DNA of 64,000 nt, taken from the NCBI RefSeq assembly GCF_003030345.1, contig NZ_CP028158.1:4340001-4404000 (forward strand), in the 5' to 3' direction. The notes beneath the pieces are model-generated. The model was given only the letters and a program-made list of their open reading frames with translations, ran no database searches and was not told where the DNA came from. Positions 35,456 through 45,880 of this stretch are shown here, in pieces. Source of the DNA: Plantactinospora sp. BC1 (lineage in GTDB: Bacteria > Actinomycetota > Actinomycetes > Mycobacteriales > Micromonosporaceae). Numbering within the stretch: position 1 is the stretch's first letter; each line of letters begins with the position of its first letter. Position numbers and translations under genes: made by a program.

Positions 35456-35777
35456 CCGGCCCTCCCCGGTGTGCCGGCGGGCCGGGCCGCCGCTGCCGAT
35501 CGACTCCGCCGGTCGGCGTACCGGGCGTCGGGACGCAGCCGGCCGCCTCCGCCGTGCCGCTCCTCGCTGACCTGGCCGGTTCGCTCCCTCATGCCGACAG
35601 CCTAGGGCCATCGTGGCGGGACGGATCCGCCGCAACCTCCGGATCAGGGGATCGTCCGGGAATTTCCCGGGCCGGCCGCGCCGGGGCCGGGGGCTCCTGA
35701 CTACGGGATCAGTAACGGTGACTACGGGATCGGTAACGGCGGTGACGTCTACCGGGCCGGCCGGTTAGCGTGCTGGC
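35456..35777. other. 322-base intergenic region with a 21-bp tandem repeat
   Basis: No gene is supported between the hydrolase and the C45 peptidase. A 21-bp unit beginning TGACTACGGGATC occurs at 35698-35718 and, with one change, at 35719-35739, about 40 bases before the peptidase ATG; it could bind a regulator. A palindrome CCGGGAATTTCCCGG lies near 35657. Confidence 0.7.
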
Positions 35778-36944
35778 ATGACTTCCGCCCGTCGACTCGA
35801 CCACTCCGACCTGCCGCTGCCACTGGTCCGGGTGCAGGGCACCCCGGCCGAGTGCGGTGCCGGGTACGGTGCCGCGGCCCGTGACCTGATCACCGCCAAC
35901 CTGGAGTTCTACCTGCGCCGGTTCCGCGAGGAGGGCGGGTTGGACGACGCGGCGGTGACCGCCGCCGGCCGGGCCTTCCGGGAGGCGACCCGCCGGCACC
36001 ATCCCCGGGTCGCCGAGCTGCTGGACGGGGTGGCGGAGGGGGCCGGGGCCGCGGTCGAGCGGATCTACGCGCTGAACGCGCGTACCGAGCTGATCTACGG
36101 CCGGCACCGGGACGGCGGGTCGGCCGTGCCGCCGGACGCCGATGCCGGTGGCTGTACCGCCGTCGGGGTGCTCGGCACCCACACCGGCAGCGGTCACCTG
36201 CTGCTCGGGCAGAACTGGGACTGGCACCCGGACCAGCGGGACGTGATGCTGCTGCTGGCCACCCGGGACGAGCGCGGGCTGACCGTGCTGACCCTGACCG
36301 AGGCGGGCATGGTCGCCAAGACCGGGCTGAACTCGGCCGGCGTCGGCGTCTGCGTGAACATGCTCGGCTGTGACCGGGACGGGCTGCCGGGGGCCGGGGC
36401 CGAGCCGGGGGTGCCGTACCACGTGCTGCTGCGGGCGGCGCTGGAGGCGGAGAGCCTGACCGAGGCGTTGAAGGCCACCTTCCGGGGCAACCGGAACAGC
36501 TCGATCAACCTGCTGCTCGGGCAGGCGGCGGAGGCCGGCGGCGAGCTGATCGACCTGGAGCTGGTACCCGGGGACGCCGGCTGGCTGCACCCGGTGGACG
36601 GGTACCTCACGCACGCCAACCACCTGGAGACGGGGCTGCCGGTCTACGACACGATCAAGGACCTCGGCGGCTCGTCGCTGTTCCGGTCCGCCCGGGCCAG
36701 GCGGCTGCTGGCGCCGAAGGCGGCGGTCGGCAAGGTCGGCGAGGGTGACCTCGCGGCACTCTTCCGGGACCACGCGAGTTTTCCGCACGCCATCTGCCGG
36801 CACGTCGACGAGCGGATGCCGCCGGCCGAGCGCTCCGAGACGGTCTACTCGGTGCTGCTGGACCTGGACGACCGTCGGTTCGGCATCGCGGCCGGGCCGC
36901 CCTGCGAGCACCGGTACGGCTGGTTGGACCTGGCCGCCGGCTGA
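35778..36944 (+). CDS. C45/AAT-family amidohydrolase
   Basis: This Ntn-hydrolase is related to isopenicillin-N acyltransferase and carcinine hydrolase, which self-cleave to expose a catalytic cysteine. The cleavage site is visible at GG-C126-TAVGV, with GQNWDWHPDQRDVMLLLATRDE and NSAGVGVCVNMLGCDRDGLPGAG following as the conserved Ntn core. Length (388 aa) is typical. No signal peptide is present, so it acts inside the cell on an amide or N-acyl substrate that cannot be named. The ATG at 35778 is the only plausible start. Confidence 0.88.
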   Translation: MTSARRLDHSDLPLPLVRVQGTPAECGAGYGAAARDLITANLEFYLRRFREEGGLDDAAVTAAGRAFREATRRHHPRVAELLDGVAEGAGAAVERIYALNARTELIYGRHRDGGSAVPPDADAGGCTAVGVLGTHTGSGHLLLGQNWDWHPDQRDVMLLLATRDERGLTVLTLTEAGMVAKTGLNSAGVGVCVNMLGCDRDGLPGAGAEPGVPYHVLLRAALEAESLTEALKATFRGNRNSSINLLLGQAAEAGGELIDLELVPGDAGWLHPVDGYLTHANHLETGLPVYDTIKDLGGSSLFRSARARRLLAPKAAVGKVGEGDLAALFRDHASFPHAICRHVDERMPPAERSETVYSVLLDLDDRRFGIAAGPPCEHRYGWLDLAAG

Positions 36945-36973
36945 GGCTGACCGCGTCGGGCGTGGACGCGAGC

Positions 36974-37006
36974 GGGGCCGGAAGCGCTGCGTGCGCTTCC
37001 GGCCCC
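36974..37006. terminator. bidirectional hairpin between C45 and M6 protease genes
   Basis: A perfect 13-bp stem (GGGGCCGGAAGCG at 36974-36986 with its complement at 36994-37006) encloses a seven-base loop between convergent genes. Confidence 0.85.
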
Positions 37007-37031
37007 GACCGTGGTACGTCAGATCAGCCGA

Positions 37032-39344
37032 TCAGTTGGTGATCTTGATGATCGCCAGGTCACTGATGAGGCGGTTCTCCAACAGCAGCTCGATCTTGGT
37101 GCCGGTGCCGGCGACCTTGACCGAGTTCATCGGGTTCTGCGCCGACCAGTACCGGTTCGGGTCCGAGTCGTTGAAGACCGTCACCGGGTTCAACTTCGGC
37201 ACCGTGGTCGCCACCCCGTTGAGGTGGAACGTCTGCGCCGGCTTGGCGAACCGGCTGAACGTGGCGTCGTAGCTGCTGCGCCGGTTGGTGACGTTGCCGA
37301 CCCCGGGCACCGTGATCGGGCCGGGCCGGACGTCGACCGGCAGGTTCAGGCCGAAGCCCGGGTGCACGATGGTGTCGTTGTCCTCGTACGCGTAGTTCAC
37401 GTACCAGACGAGCAGACCCTGCGGGTTCTTGAACCGCTCCACCCAGTCCGGCTTCGAGTTCTGCCAGCCGAAGTTGTACGGACCGGTCTCCAGGGTCTTG
37501 TCGTACCCGTAGTAGGTCCGGTATTCGGCGATGTAGAAGCGCGGACGCAGCTCGGTGACCGAGCCGACCGACCGGGTGAAGCCGCGGGCGGTCCACTCCG
37601 GCTGCTCGGTCTCCGCCCCGTCGGTCCAGACCGGCGTACCGTTCTTGACCAGCGAGATGTTGTCCAGGAACGCACCGGCGAGGTTGGTGCCGTTGTCGCT
37701 CTGGTAGCGGTAGCGGAACTGCACGCTCTGGCCCAGGTACGCCGCGAGGTCGTAGTTCAGGTCGACCCACTCGTCGTTGGTGGAACCGTCGATGCCGCTC
37801 TCGCCCGGCTCGATCAGCGGGTTGGTCAGCTTGGCCCAGGTGGACCCGCCGTCCGTCGACACCTCCGCGAAGAGGTAGTCGAAGTTCTCCTCGATCTCGT
37901 ACCACGCCTTGGCGTTGACCGAGGCGCTGGTGGCACCGCTGAGGTCGAGGGTCCGGGTCAGGGTGTTGTTCAGGTTGTCACCGGTGCCGCCCCACCACTC
38001 GCGCTCGCCGGCGAACGGAGTGTTGTACGGGATGGTGACCTCCTGGCCGGGCAGGTTCACCACGGTCGCCTGGGCGAGGCCGTCGGTGTCGCCGGCCGCC
38101 CCGAGGGTGGCGTACGTGGTGCCGCTGTCCCAGTCCACGGTCGAGTAGTTCAGCCAGCCCAGGTAGAGCTTGGACCACGGGTCCATGTAACCGGGCTTGG
38201 TGCCGATCTCCTGCTTGCCCTCGTTGAGCCAGGAACCCGAGGCCATCAGGCTCCAGAACCCGACGCCGTTGTCGCCGCCCTGGGTGTCGTAGAGGTCGGG
38301 CAGGCCGAGGTCGTGGCCGTACTCGTGGGCGAAGACGCCGAGGCCACCGTTCTCCGGCTCCGTGGTGTAGTCACGGATCCAGATCCCGCTGTCACCGATC
38401 TGCACCCCGCCGGCCTTGTTGAACTCCGGCCCGGCCGAGCCGGCCAGGTCGGTGAAGGCGGCCCAGCGGTGCGACCAGATCGCGTCCGCGCCCTGTGCGC
38501 CGCCGCCGGCCTCCTCGCCCTCTCCGGCGTGCACCGCCTGGAAGTGGTCGATGTAGCCGTCGGCCTCGTTGAAGTCCCCGTCGCCGTCGTGGTCGTACCG
38601 GTCCCAGACGTCGAACTGGGCGAGGTACTGCTTGATCTGCTCCTGGGTCTTGCCCGCCGCCACCTGCGACTCGTACCAGGCGGTGGCGGTGTCCTTGACG
38701 AAGTTCCAGTAGCCGTCCCGCTCGGCGATCTCGTTGCTGCCGTACCGGGCCTCGTTGAACGGCACCTTGACCCAGTCGCTGACGTCGCCACCGACGGTGT
38801 ACCGGCCACCCGACTGCTTCAGGTAGAAGTCGGCCATCGACTCCTTGCCCTTGGCGTAGAAGAGGTCCAGGTACGACTGGCGGTTGTAGTCGGCGCGCCA
38901 GATGGTGCTGTTGTCGTCGGTCGCGCCGCCGTCGTAGACCCGGTCCGGCTCCTTGATCTGGTTGTGCAGCGGGCCGTCGGTGCCGCCGGTACGCGGGTCC
39001 TTCTGGTTGCCGAACTCGACCAGGATGCTGAAGATCGGGTCGCTCTTCGGCGGCTGCTGGTACTCGACGAACCGGTCAGCCTTGATCTGGATGACCTTCG
39101 ACCCGTTGCGGGTCTGTAGCTTGGCCTTGCCGGAGAGCAGGGCGGAGATGGCCTCCCTGCGGACCTGCTGGTGCTCCTCCGCGAGCGGGTCGGGCAGGTT
39201 GTCGGCCCGGTGGGCCGCGCCCTGGGGTTCCCGGTCCACGGGGGCAGGCGCCGCCGGAGCGGCGGACGCCGGCACGGCGACCGCACCGGCGGCCAACAGC
39301 GCGGCCGTGGCACCCGCCAGACCGGCTGTGACTCGTCTCCTCAA
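37032..39344 (-). CDS. secreted immune-inhibitor-A-like M6 metalloprotease
   Basis: This secreted zinc protease is 770 aa. A signal peptide (RRRVTAGLAGATAALLAAGAVAVPASAAPAA) is followed by a propeptide, and the zinc site is HEYGHDLGLPDLYD with H340, E341 and H344. Asp/Gly-rich calcium-binding-like stretches (DRYDHDGDGDFNEADGYIDHF) precede it, and the C-terminal part has a beta-rich domain (SATSASVNAKAWYEIEENFDYLFAEVSTDGGSTW). The start is TTG, chosen because AAGGAGGAGG lies five bases upstream and the signal peptide begins there. It is likely a nutrient-scavenging protease. Confidence 0.93.
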   Translation of the reverse strand: MRRRVTAGLAGATAALLAAGAVAVPASAAPAAPAPVDREPQGAAHRADNLPDPLAEEHQQVRREAISALLSGKAKLQTRNGSKVIQIKADRFVEYQQPPKSDPIFSILVEFGNQKDPRTGGTDGPLHNQIKEPDRVYDGGATDDNSTIWRADYNRQSYLDLFYAKGKESMADFYLKQSGGRYTVGGDVSDWVKVPFNEARYGSNEIAERDGYWNFVKDTATAWYESQVAAGKTQEQIKQYLAQFDVWDRYDHDGDGDFNEADGYIDHFQAVHAGEGEEAGGGAQGADAIWSHRWAAFTDLAGSAGPEFNKAGGVQIGDSGIWIRDYTTEPENGGLGVFAHEYGHDLGLPDLYDTQGGDNGVGFWSLMASGSWLNEGKQEIGTKPGYMDPWSKLYLGWLNYSTVDWDSGTTYATLGAAGDTDGLAQATVVNLPGQEVTIPYNTPFAGEREWWGGTGDNLNNTLTRTLDLSGATSASVNAKAWYEIEENFDYLFAEVSTDGGSTWAKLTNPLIEPGESGIDGSTNDEWVDLNYDLAAYLGQSVQFRYRYQSDNGTNLAGAFLDNISLVKNGTPVWTDGAETEQPEWTARGFTRSVGSVTELRPRFYIAEYRTYYGYDKTLETGPYNFGWQNSKPDWVERFKNPQGLLVWYVNYAYEDNDTIVHPGFGLNLPVDVRPGPITVPGVGNVTNRRSSYDATFSRFAKPAQTFHLNGVATTVPKLNPVTVFNDSDPNRYWSAQNPMNSVKVAGTGTKIELLLENRLISDLAIIKITN

Positions 39345-39666
39345 AGGTCCTCCTCCTTTGTGGAAGTGTTACAAGACAGGCCGGCTCTTGGCGGGCACTG
39401 TCATCAGAAGCGACCACCACCATTGCAGATCGACCGAACCCTGTCACGGGTCGAGGACGGCTCGTCGGGGTGGTCGGATCCACGTCTAATCAGGGCGAAA
39501 GCATTCTAACGGTCACCTATTTTCGGACATGGGAATGTCACGATTCGGCCACGGCGGGAACCCTGGCCGTTCGTACCACGTCCGCGCGGCGGCAACCGTG
39601 TATGAGCAGCGGGTGCCGCGCGGTGGCCGTACCCGCTGAGCAGCCCGACCACCCCCGGCCCGCACG
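39345..39666. other. upstream region of the M6 protease gene
   Basis: About 320 bases without a gene. The patch near 39485-39535 is AT-rich, and on the minus strand TAGAAT (39508-39503) is a possible -10 for the protease; no convincing -35 is seen. The leader would be about 150 bases. Confidence 0.4.
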
Positions 39667-39701
39667 ACGATGGGCGGACCCGGAGCGGGTCCGCCCATCG
39701 T
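39667..39701 (-). terminator. terminator of acs
   Basis: A 15-bp perfect stem (ACGATGGGCGGACCC at 39667-39681 with 39687-39701) and a five-base loop lie about 50 bases after the acs stop. Confidence 0.8.
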
Positions 39702-39749
39702 GTTGCCCACGGTCCCGGCGGTGGTCGTCGCCGGCCCGGTCGTCGCCGG

Positions 39750-41717
<1,968 letters not shown>

Positions 41718-41888
41718 GGTGGGTGGCTCCTCAGGCATCGCGTCAGTGTCGTTCGGTAGGAGGTTAATCGGGCCTGGTAGCCGGGGCGAGGGGTCCGTGC
41801 CACTCGCGCGACCAGACGCGCCGAATGGCCGCGTTGCGGCGCTCGCCGGTCACGCCGGCCGCCCCGTCGACGGCGGGTGCGGGTTCCT

Positions 41889-41980
41889 GCGCCCGGCGCT
41901 GGCCTGCCCGGACCGCTTCCGGCGCCCGGCGCTGGCCTGCCCGGACCGCTTCCGGCGCCCGGCGCTGGCCTGCCCTGACC
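41889..41980. repeat. 33-bp tandem repeat, 2.8 copies
   Basis: Units at 41889-41921 and 41922-41954 are identical or nearly so, and a partial third runs from 41955 to about 41980. Each begins GCGCCCGGCGCTGGCCTGCC. The array lies just upstream of the Fic-like gene, in the gap from divergent acs. It is open in the same frame (ARRWPARTASG), but start-codon evidence places the protein after it. Confidence 0.85.
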
Positions 41981-41998
41981 GGCAACTACGGTGACAGC

Positions 41999-42856
41999 AT
42001 GGCCACCGACCCGCTCGCCCCGCTGCTCGACCTCGCCGACGTCGCGCCCGCCGTCGACCGGGCCCGCGAGCGGGTCGACCAGGCGCTGCGGCACCGCGCG
42101 TTGCGCCGGCACGGCGGCCAGGTCGCGGCCGAGGTCAGCCTGCGGTCCGCGGTGGCCAGCTCCGCGCTGGAGGGGTACGCCCACGAGCGCGAGACGGTCC
42201 GCGCCGGCACCGTGACCGACCCGGTACTCCAGGGTGCCCTCCGGGTCGCCGGTGCGCTGCCCGGACTCGCCGACCTGTGGCCGAAGGCCCCCCGTCAGGT
42301 ACTCGCCCGACTGCACACCCTGGCCGCCCGCGCGGCCGTACCGGAGGAGGCGCTCGGCCGCCCCGCCCCGGAGTACGCCGCCGAAGCCTCTGGCATGGCG
42401 CACGCGCTCGGCGCCCGGCTGGACGGGCTGGCCGGACTGGTCGCCGGTGGGACGTCGGTCCCGCCGGTGGTGCTGGCTGCCGTCGTACACGGGGAACTGC
42501 TGGCGCTGCGACCCTTCGCCGGGCCGTCCGGGGTGGTGGCCCGGGCCGCCGCCCGGCTCACCCTGCTCTCCACCGGATTCGACCCGCGCGGCCTGATCGC
42601 GGTGGACCTGGGGCACCTGGAACGCGAGCCGGAGTACGTCGGCGCGGCCGGCGCCTTCGCCACCGGTACCCCGGACGGGCTCCGCTCCTGGCTGCGGCAC
42701 TACGCGACGGCGGTGGAGATCGGCGCGGAGCGGCTGACCGAGGTTGGCGACGAGGTCCTGGCGAGCCCGCCGCCCGCCGACGCTCCGCCGGACGGGTCGA
42801 CGGCCGCCGGATCCGGTCCCGGTGACCGGGGACCGGTCGAACCCGATGGTGTCTGA
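41999..42856 (+). CDS. Fic-fold-like conserved protein with degenerate active site
   Basis: The helical layout matches Fic proteins. An inhibitory-helix motif S-x3-E-G is present as SSALEG (residues 54-59), and the core helix follows AAVVHGELLALRPFAGPSGVVARAAARL (about 161-187). There the canonical H-x-F-x-D/E-G-N-G-R-x2-R is replaced by R-P-F-A-G-P-S-G-V-V-A-R, so AMP transfer is unlikely. Length is 285 aa, with a disordered Pro/Gly tail. M. tuberculosis Rv3662c, at the same place, may be the counterpart. The ATG at 41999 is preferred, though the frame is open from 41825. No good SD is visible. Confidence 0.78.
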   Translation: MATDPLAPLLDLADVAPAVDRARERVDQALRHRALRRHGGQVAAEVSLRSAVASSALEGYAHERETVRAGTVTDPVLQGALRVAGALPGLADLWPKAPRQVLARLHTLAARAAVPEEALGRPAPEYAAEASGMAHALGARLDGLAGLVAGGTSVPPVVLAAVVHGELLALRPFAGPSGVVARAAARLTLLSTGFDPRGLIAVDLGHLEREPEYVGAAGAFATGTPDGLRSWLRHYATAVEIGAERLTEVGDEVLASPPPADAPPDGSTAAGSGPGDRGPVEPDGV

Positions 42857-42865
42857 TCGGGTCGG

Positions 42866-43666
42866 TCAGGCGGTGGTGGCGCGGGCCCGGCGGTGCCGGC
42901 CGTACCAGGCGATGCCGATGGCGACCCCGACGCCGACCCCGATCGCCGCCGCTGCCACCGGCACGGCGGGACGCTCCCGGAGGCGGCGACCGATCGGCAC
43001 CGGGTGCCGGAACTCCAGCACCGGCCAGCCGTTCTCCACGGCGAGCTTGCGCAGCGCCCGGTCCGGGTTGACCGCGCTCGGATGGCCGACACACTCCAGC
43101 AGCGGACGGTCGCTGACCGAGTCGGAGTAGGCGTAGCAGGCGGACAGGTCGTAGCCGCGCTCCTTGGCCAGCTCGCCGACCGCGTCGACCTTGCTCGGGC
43201 CGGCAGCGTAGAACTCGACCTCGCCGCTGTACCGGCCGTCCACCACGGTCATCCGGGTAGCGATCACGTCGGCGACACCGAGGAGTTCACCGATCGGCCG
43301 GACCATCTCCTCGCCGGAGGCGGAGACGAGTACGACGTCCCGGCCGGCCGCCTGGTGCTCCTCGATCAGGGCGGCGGCCTCGGCGTACACGTAGGGGTTG
43401 ATCAGCTCGTGCAGCGTCTCGGCCACGATCTGCCGGACCTGCTCCACCGGCCAGCCCTTGCACAGGGTCGCCAGATAGTCGCGGGTACGCGCCATCGTCT
43501 GCTCGTCGGTGCCACCCAGCCGGAACATGAGCTGGGCGTACGCGGACTTGACCACGTCGCGGCGGGTGATCAGCCCGTCCCGGTAGAACGGCCGACCGAA
43601 CGCCAACGCGCTCGACTTGGCGATGACGGTCTTGTCCAGATCGAAGAAAGCGGCGCTTCGGCCCAC
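42866..43666 (-). CDS. HAD-IB family phosphatase, SerB-like, with C-terminal TM
   Basis: The HAD motifs are present: F-D-L-D-K-T (residues 8-13, motif I, DxDxT), LVSASGEE (motif II), and YAYSDSVSDRPLLECVG (motif III/IV). A C-terminal hydrophobic helix (AVPVAAAAIGVGVGVAIGIAW, about residues 235-255) would tether it to the membrane. The family includes phosphoserine phosphatase and lyso-lipid phosphatases; the substrate is not known. Length is 266 aa. It corresponds in position to Rv3661. It converges with the Fic-like gene and diverges from the 6C RNA. Confidence 0.9.
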   Translation of the reverse strand: MGRSAAFFDLDKTVIAKSSALAFGRPFYRDGLITRRDVVKSAYAQLMFRLGGTDEQTMARTRDYLATLCKGWPVEQVRQIVAETLHELINPYVYAEAAALIEEHQAAGRDVVLVSASGEEMVRPIGELLGVADVIATRMTVVDGRYSGEVEFYAAGPSKVDAVGELAKERGYDLSACYAYSDSVSDRPLLECVGHPSAVNPDRALRKLAVENGWPVLEFRHPVPIGRRLRERPAVPVAAAAIGVGVGVAIGIAWYGRHRRARATTA

Positions 43667-43853
43667 GGCGCGAAAGTCTAGCCGGATGGTCTATGGTCAG
43701 CGGGTGCGCGGGGTCACGTTTGGCACCTGCCGACCGGTTACCCCCTGATCGGCCGATCAGCCTCAGCGTGATCACGGTCACAGGGTGAAGGCGGACTTTC
43801 GCAGGGAGTGGAAGTTAACGCCACTCGACGTATACGGGTCGACTCAGGCATGC

Positions 43854-43881
43854 TTGTAGTTGCGACACACTTTCATATCCT
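43854..43881 (+). promoter_or_regulatory. promoter of the 6C-type RNA
   Basis: A -35 (TTGTAG, 43854-43859) and -10 (TATCCT, 43876-43881) are separated by 16 bp in an AT-rich patch. Transcription would begin near 43888. Confidence 0.7.
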
Positions 43882-43887
43882 CTGTGC

Positions 43888-44001
43888 TCGGTAGACCTCG
43901 GCGGTCGCACCCCCCGTGACCGCCGGGCGGGTTCGGCTCGACCCCCCCGGAGCCGAACCCCAGACGACCCCCGTCTCCCCCCGACGGGGGTCGTCGCTTT
44001 T
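43888..44001 (+). ncRNA. 6C small RNA (three stem-loops with C6-C7 loops)
   Basis: A promoter-to-terminator unit of about 114 bases holds three hairpins in a row. Stem 1 is 43899-43906 with 43918-43925 and its loop has six C. Stem 2 is 43930-43939 with 43950-43959 and its loop has seven C. Stem 3, the terminator, is 43964-43975 with 43983-43994 and its loop has six C. Runs of six or more C in successive loops are the hallmark of the actinobacterial 6C RNA motif. From memory, the M. tuberculosis counterpart (B11) also lies between the HAD gene Rv3661 and ssd Rv3660c, the same neighbourhood. It likely regulates mRNAs by pairing through its C-rich loops. Confidence 0.9.
43964..44001 (+). terminator. 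intrinsic terminator of the 6C RNA
   Basis: A perfect 12-bp stem (ACGACCCCCGTC and its complement) with a TCCCCCC loop is followed by CGCTTTT. It is the only terminator in the window with a clear U tract. Confidence 0.9.
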
Positions 44002-44312
44002 GCCAGTTAAGCGTATTCACGCTGGTCACGGTGGTCGCGACTGTTTCGGGTACCCGATTGCGCCCGGCCGGCGTCCCCGGACCACGCCCGCCGCGCCGCG
44101 CCGCCCGGCGGGCGGAGAACCGGCACCCCGTACGGGCCGGAGCGGAATCCGTTACTACTCAACTGATCCGGCGCCTCCTACTCAAACAACGGCGCGTCTA
44201 CCTGTGCGGTCGACCCGGTCGCCCGGAGCAGCCCCGTCGCTCGGCGCCAGCCCGTCGCTCGGTGCCAAGGCCCGGATGCCCGGATGCCCGGCTGCGCGGA
44301 GTGGTCCGGTTG
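44002..44312. other. non-coding stretch after the 6C RNA
   Basis: No gene is supported. Short direct repeats (GTCGCTCGG.GCC near 44230-44265, and GCCCGGAT near 44271-44289) are present. Confidence 0.5.
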
Positions 44313-44738
44313 CTATCCGAAGTCGGCGGCGGTGATCCCGTCGGCGTGCCCCGGTGGCCACTGCACCAACTCGATCCGGTAGCCGTCCGGGTCGGTGAGC
44401 CACGAGGTCTGCGGGCCGCGGGCACCGGCGGGTCGTTCCACCGGGCCCGGCCAGAGACCAGCCCTGATCAGCGCGTCGACCGTGCCGGCGATGTCGTCGA
44501 CCTGGACGACGAGGTGGCTGAAGCCGGTGCCCACGTCCACCGGTCCGTCGGCCGGCCGGTGCACCAGCTCCAGCGTCACGAAATCCTCGTCCGGAAACTT
44601 GAGGACGGTCAGGCTGGCGCCGTCCCCGACGTCGACGCGGCCGACCGGGACGTACCCGAGCGCGGTGTAGAAGGCGAGCGACGCGGCGAGGTCCGAGACG
44701 CGGTACGCCGTGTGGAGGGTCTTCACCAGGCCAACCAT
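44313..44738 (-). CDS. VOC-superfamily (glyoxalase-like) protein
   Basis: The paired beta-alpha-beta-beta-beta modules of the vicinal-oxygen-chelate fold are visible: LHTAYRVSDLAASLAFYTALGYVPVGRV, then FVTLELVHR, GFSHLVVQVDDIAGTVDAL and LTDPDGYRIELVQWP. Metal ligands of glyoxalase I (H near residue 8, E near 56, H near 76, E near 125) are all present, so lactoylglutathione lyase or a mycothiol-linked version is plausible. The start at 44738 (ATG) gives 141 aa; no strong SD is seen. Confidence 0.85.
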   Translation of the reverse strand: MVGLVKTLHTAYRVSDLAASLAFYTALGYVPVGRVDVGDGASLTVLKFPDEDFVTLELVHRPADGPVDVGTGFSHLVVQVDDIAGTVDALIRAGLWPGPVERPAGARGPQTSWLTDPDGYRIELVQWPPGHADGITAADFG

Positions 44739-44827
44739 ACGAGGGCGGGGCCGATACGGCTCGCCTCCGGCCGGGCGTCCCGGTCGGCCGCCGTCGACGT
44801 CCGGCGATGCGTCCGCACCCCGGTGGG

Positions 44828-45880
44828 CTACTCGTGGTGCAGGGCCTGGGCCAGCGTCGCCGCGGCCTGGGCGGTGACCGCCTGCGCGGCCTGGGTGGTG
44901 GCCAGCGAGTCCAGCATCGCCATGTCGTGGATGATGCCCTGGTAGCGCACCTGGGTCACCGGTACGCCGGCCCGACGCAGCTTTGCCGCGTACGCCTCGG
45001 CCTCGTCGCGCAGCACGTCCGCCTCGTTGGTGGTGATCAGGGTGGGCGGCATGCCCCGGAGCTGCTCCGGGCCGGCCCGCAGCGGTGACGCCATCGGGTC
45101 GGACCGCTCGGCCCGGTCCGGCAGGTACTGGTCCCAGAACCACATCATCTGCTCCCGGGACAGGTAGTAACCGCTGCCGAACTCCTGATAGGACGCGGTG
45201 TCGAAGTCGGCGTCGGTGACCGGATAGAGCAGTACCTGCCGGGCGAAGCGCGGCCCGTCGCGCCGGCTGGTCAGCATCGTCACCACCGTCGCCAGGTTGC
45301 CGCCCACCGAGTCGCCGGCGATGGCGATCCGGGTCGGGTCCAGGCCGTAGTCGTCGCCCTGGCTGGCCAACCACTGCGCCACCGCGTAACACTCCTCGAT
45401 CGCGATCGGATACCGCGCCTCCGGCGCCCGGCTGTACTCCGGGAAGACGATCGCCGAGTTGGACCGCACCGCGAGTTCGCGGATCAGCCGGTCGTGGGTT
45501 AGGGAGTCGCCGAAGACCCAGCCCGCGCCGTGGATGTAGAGCACCGCCGGCAGCATGCCGCCGACCCCGCGCGGCCGCATCATCTCCTCGGCGGCGGCGC
45601 GGAGGCGGTCGCCGAGCCCTCCACCCGGGCTGCCGAGCCGGCCGGCGCCCCGCGGCTTGACGATCCGCACCGGTACCTGCCCGGTGGGGCCGCCGGGCAC
45701 CATGATGTCCTCGATGTCGACCTCCGGGCGGGGGATGCTGCCCGACTGCATCTCGACGAGCTTCGCCCGCCCCTGCTCCGGGCCGAGCTGGAACGGATAC
45801 GGCGGGTTGGCCGTCGCCCGGACCACCTCCTGCGCGGCCGGTTCCAGCACCACCGAGGTCATGCGCACGGACTGCGCCAT
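44828..45880 (-). CDS. HSL-type alpha/beta hydrolase (esterase/lipase)
   Basis: The hormone-sensitive-lipase signature is HGAGW (residues 117-121, an HGGG variant) and the nucleophile is S191 in GDSVGG. Asp288 (EADVL) and His318 complete the triad. The 350-aa length is normal. There is no signal peptide, so it is probably cytoplasmic and acts on short-chain esters. The ATG at 45880 has GAGGGAG eight bases upstream; the longer open frame toward 46111 is unlikely. It faces the Tad operon head to head. Confidence 0.9.
   Translation of the reverse strand: MAQSVRMTSVVLEPAAQEVVRATANPPYPFQLGPEQGRAKLVEMQSGSIPRPEVDIEDIMVPGGPTGQVPVRIVKPRGAGRLGSPGGGLGDRLRAAAEEMMRPRGVGGMLPAVLYIHGAGWVFGDSLTHDRLIRELAVRSNSAIVFPEYSRAPEARYPIAIEECYAVAQWLASQGDDYGLDPTRIAIAGDSVGGNLATVVTMLTSRRDGPRFARQVLLYPVTDADFDTASYQEFGSGYYLSREQMMWFWDQYLPDRAERSDPMASPLRAGPEQLRGMPPTLITTNEADVLRDEAEAYAAKLRRAGVPVTQVRYQGIIHDMAMLDSLATTQAAQAVTAQAAATLAQALHHE

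Noticed and set aside
41825-41998. N-terminal extension of the Fic-like protein through the 33-bp repeat
   Set aside because: The repeat codes for low-complexity ARRWPARTASG and the domain begins at the ATG at 41999.
43844-44029. 61-aa protein on the minus strand over the 6C RNA
   Set aside because: Its sequence follows the RNA hairpins and it has no RBS or family similarity.
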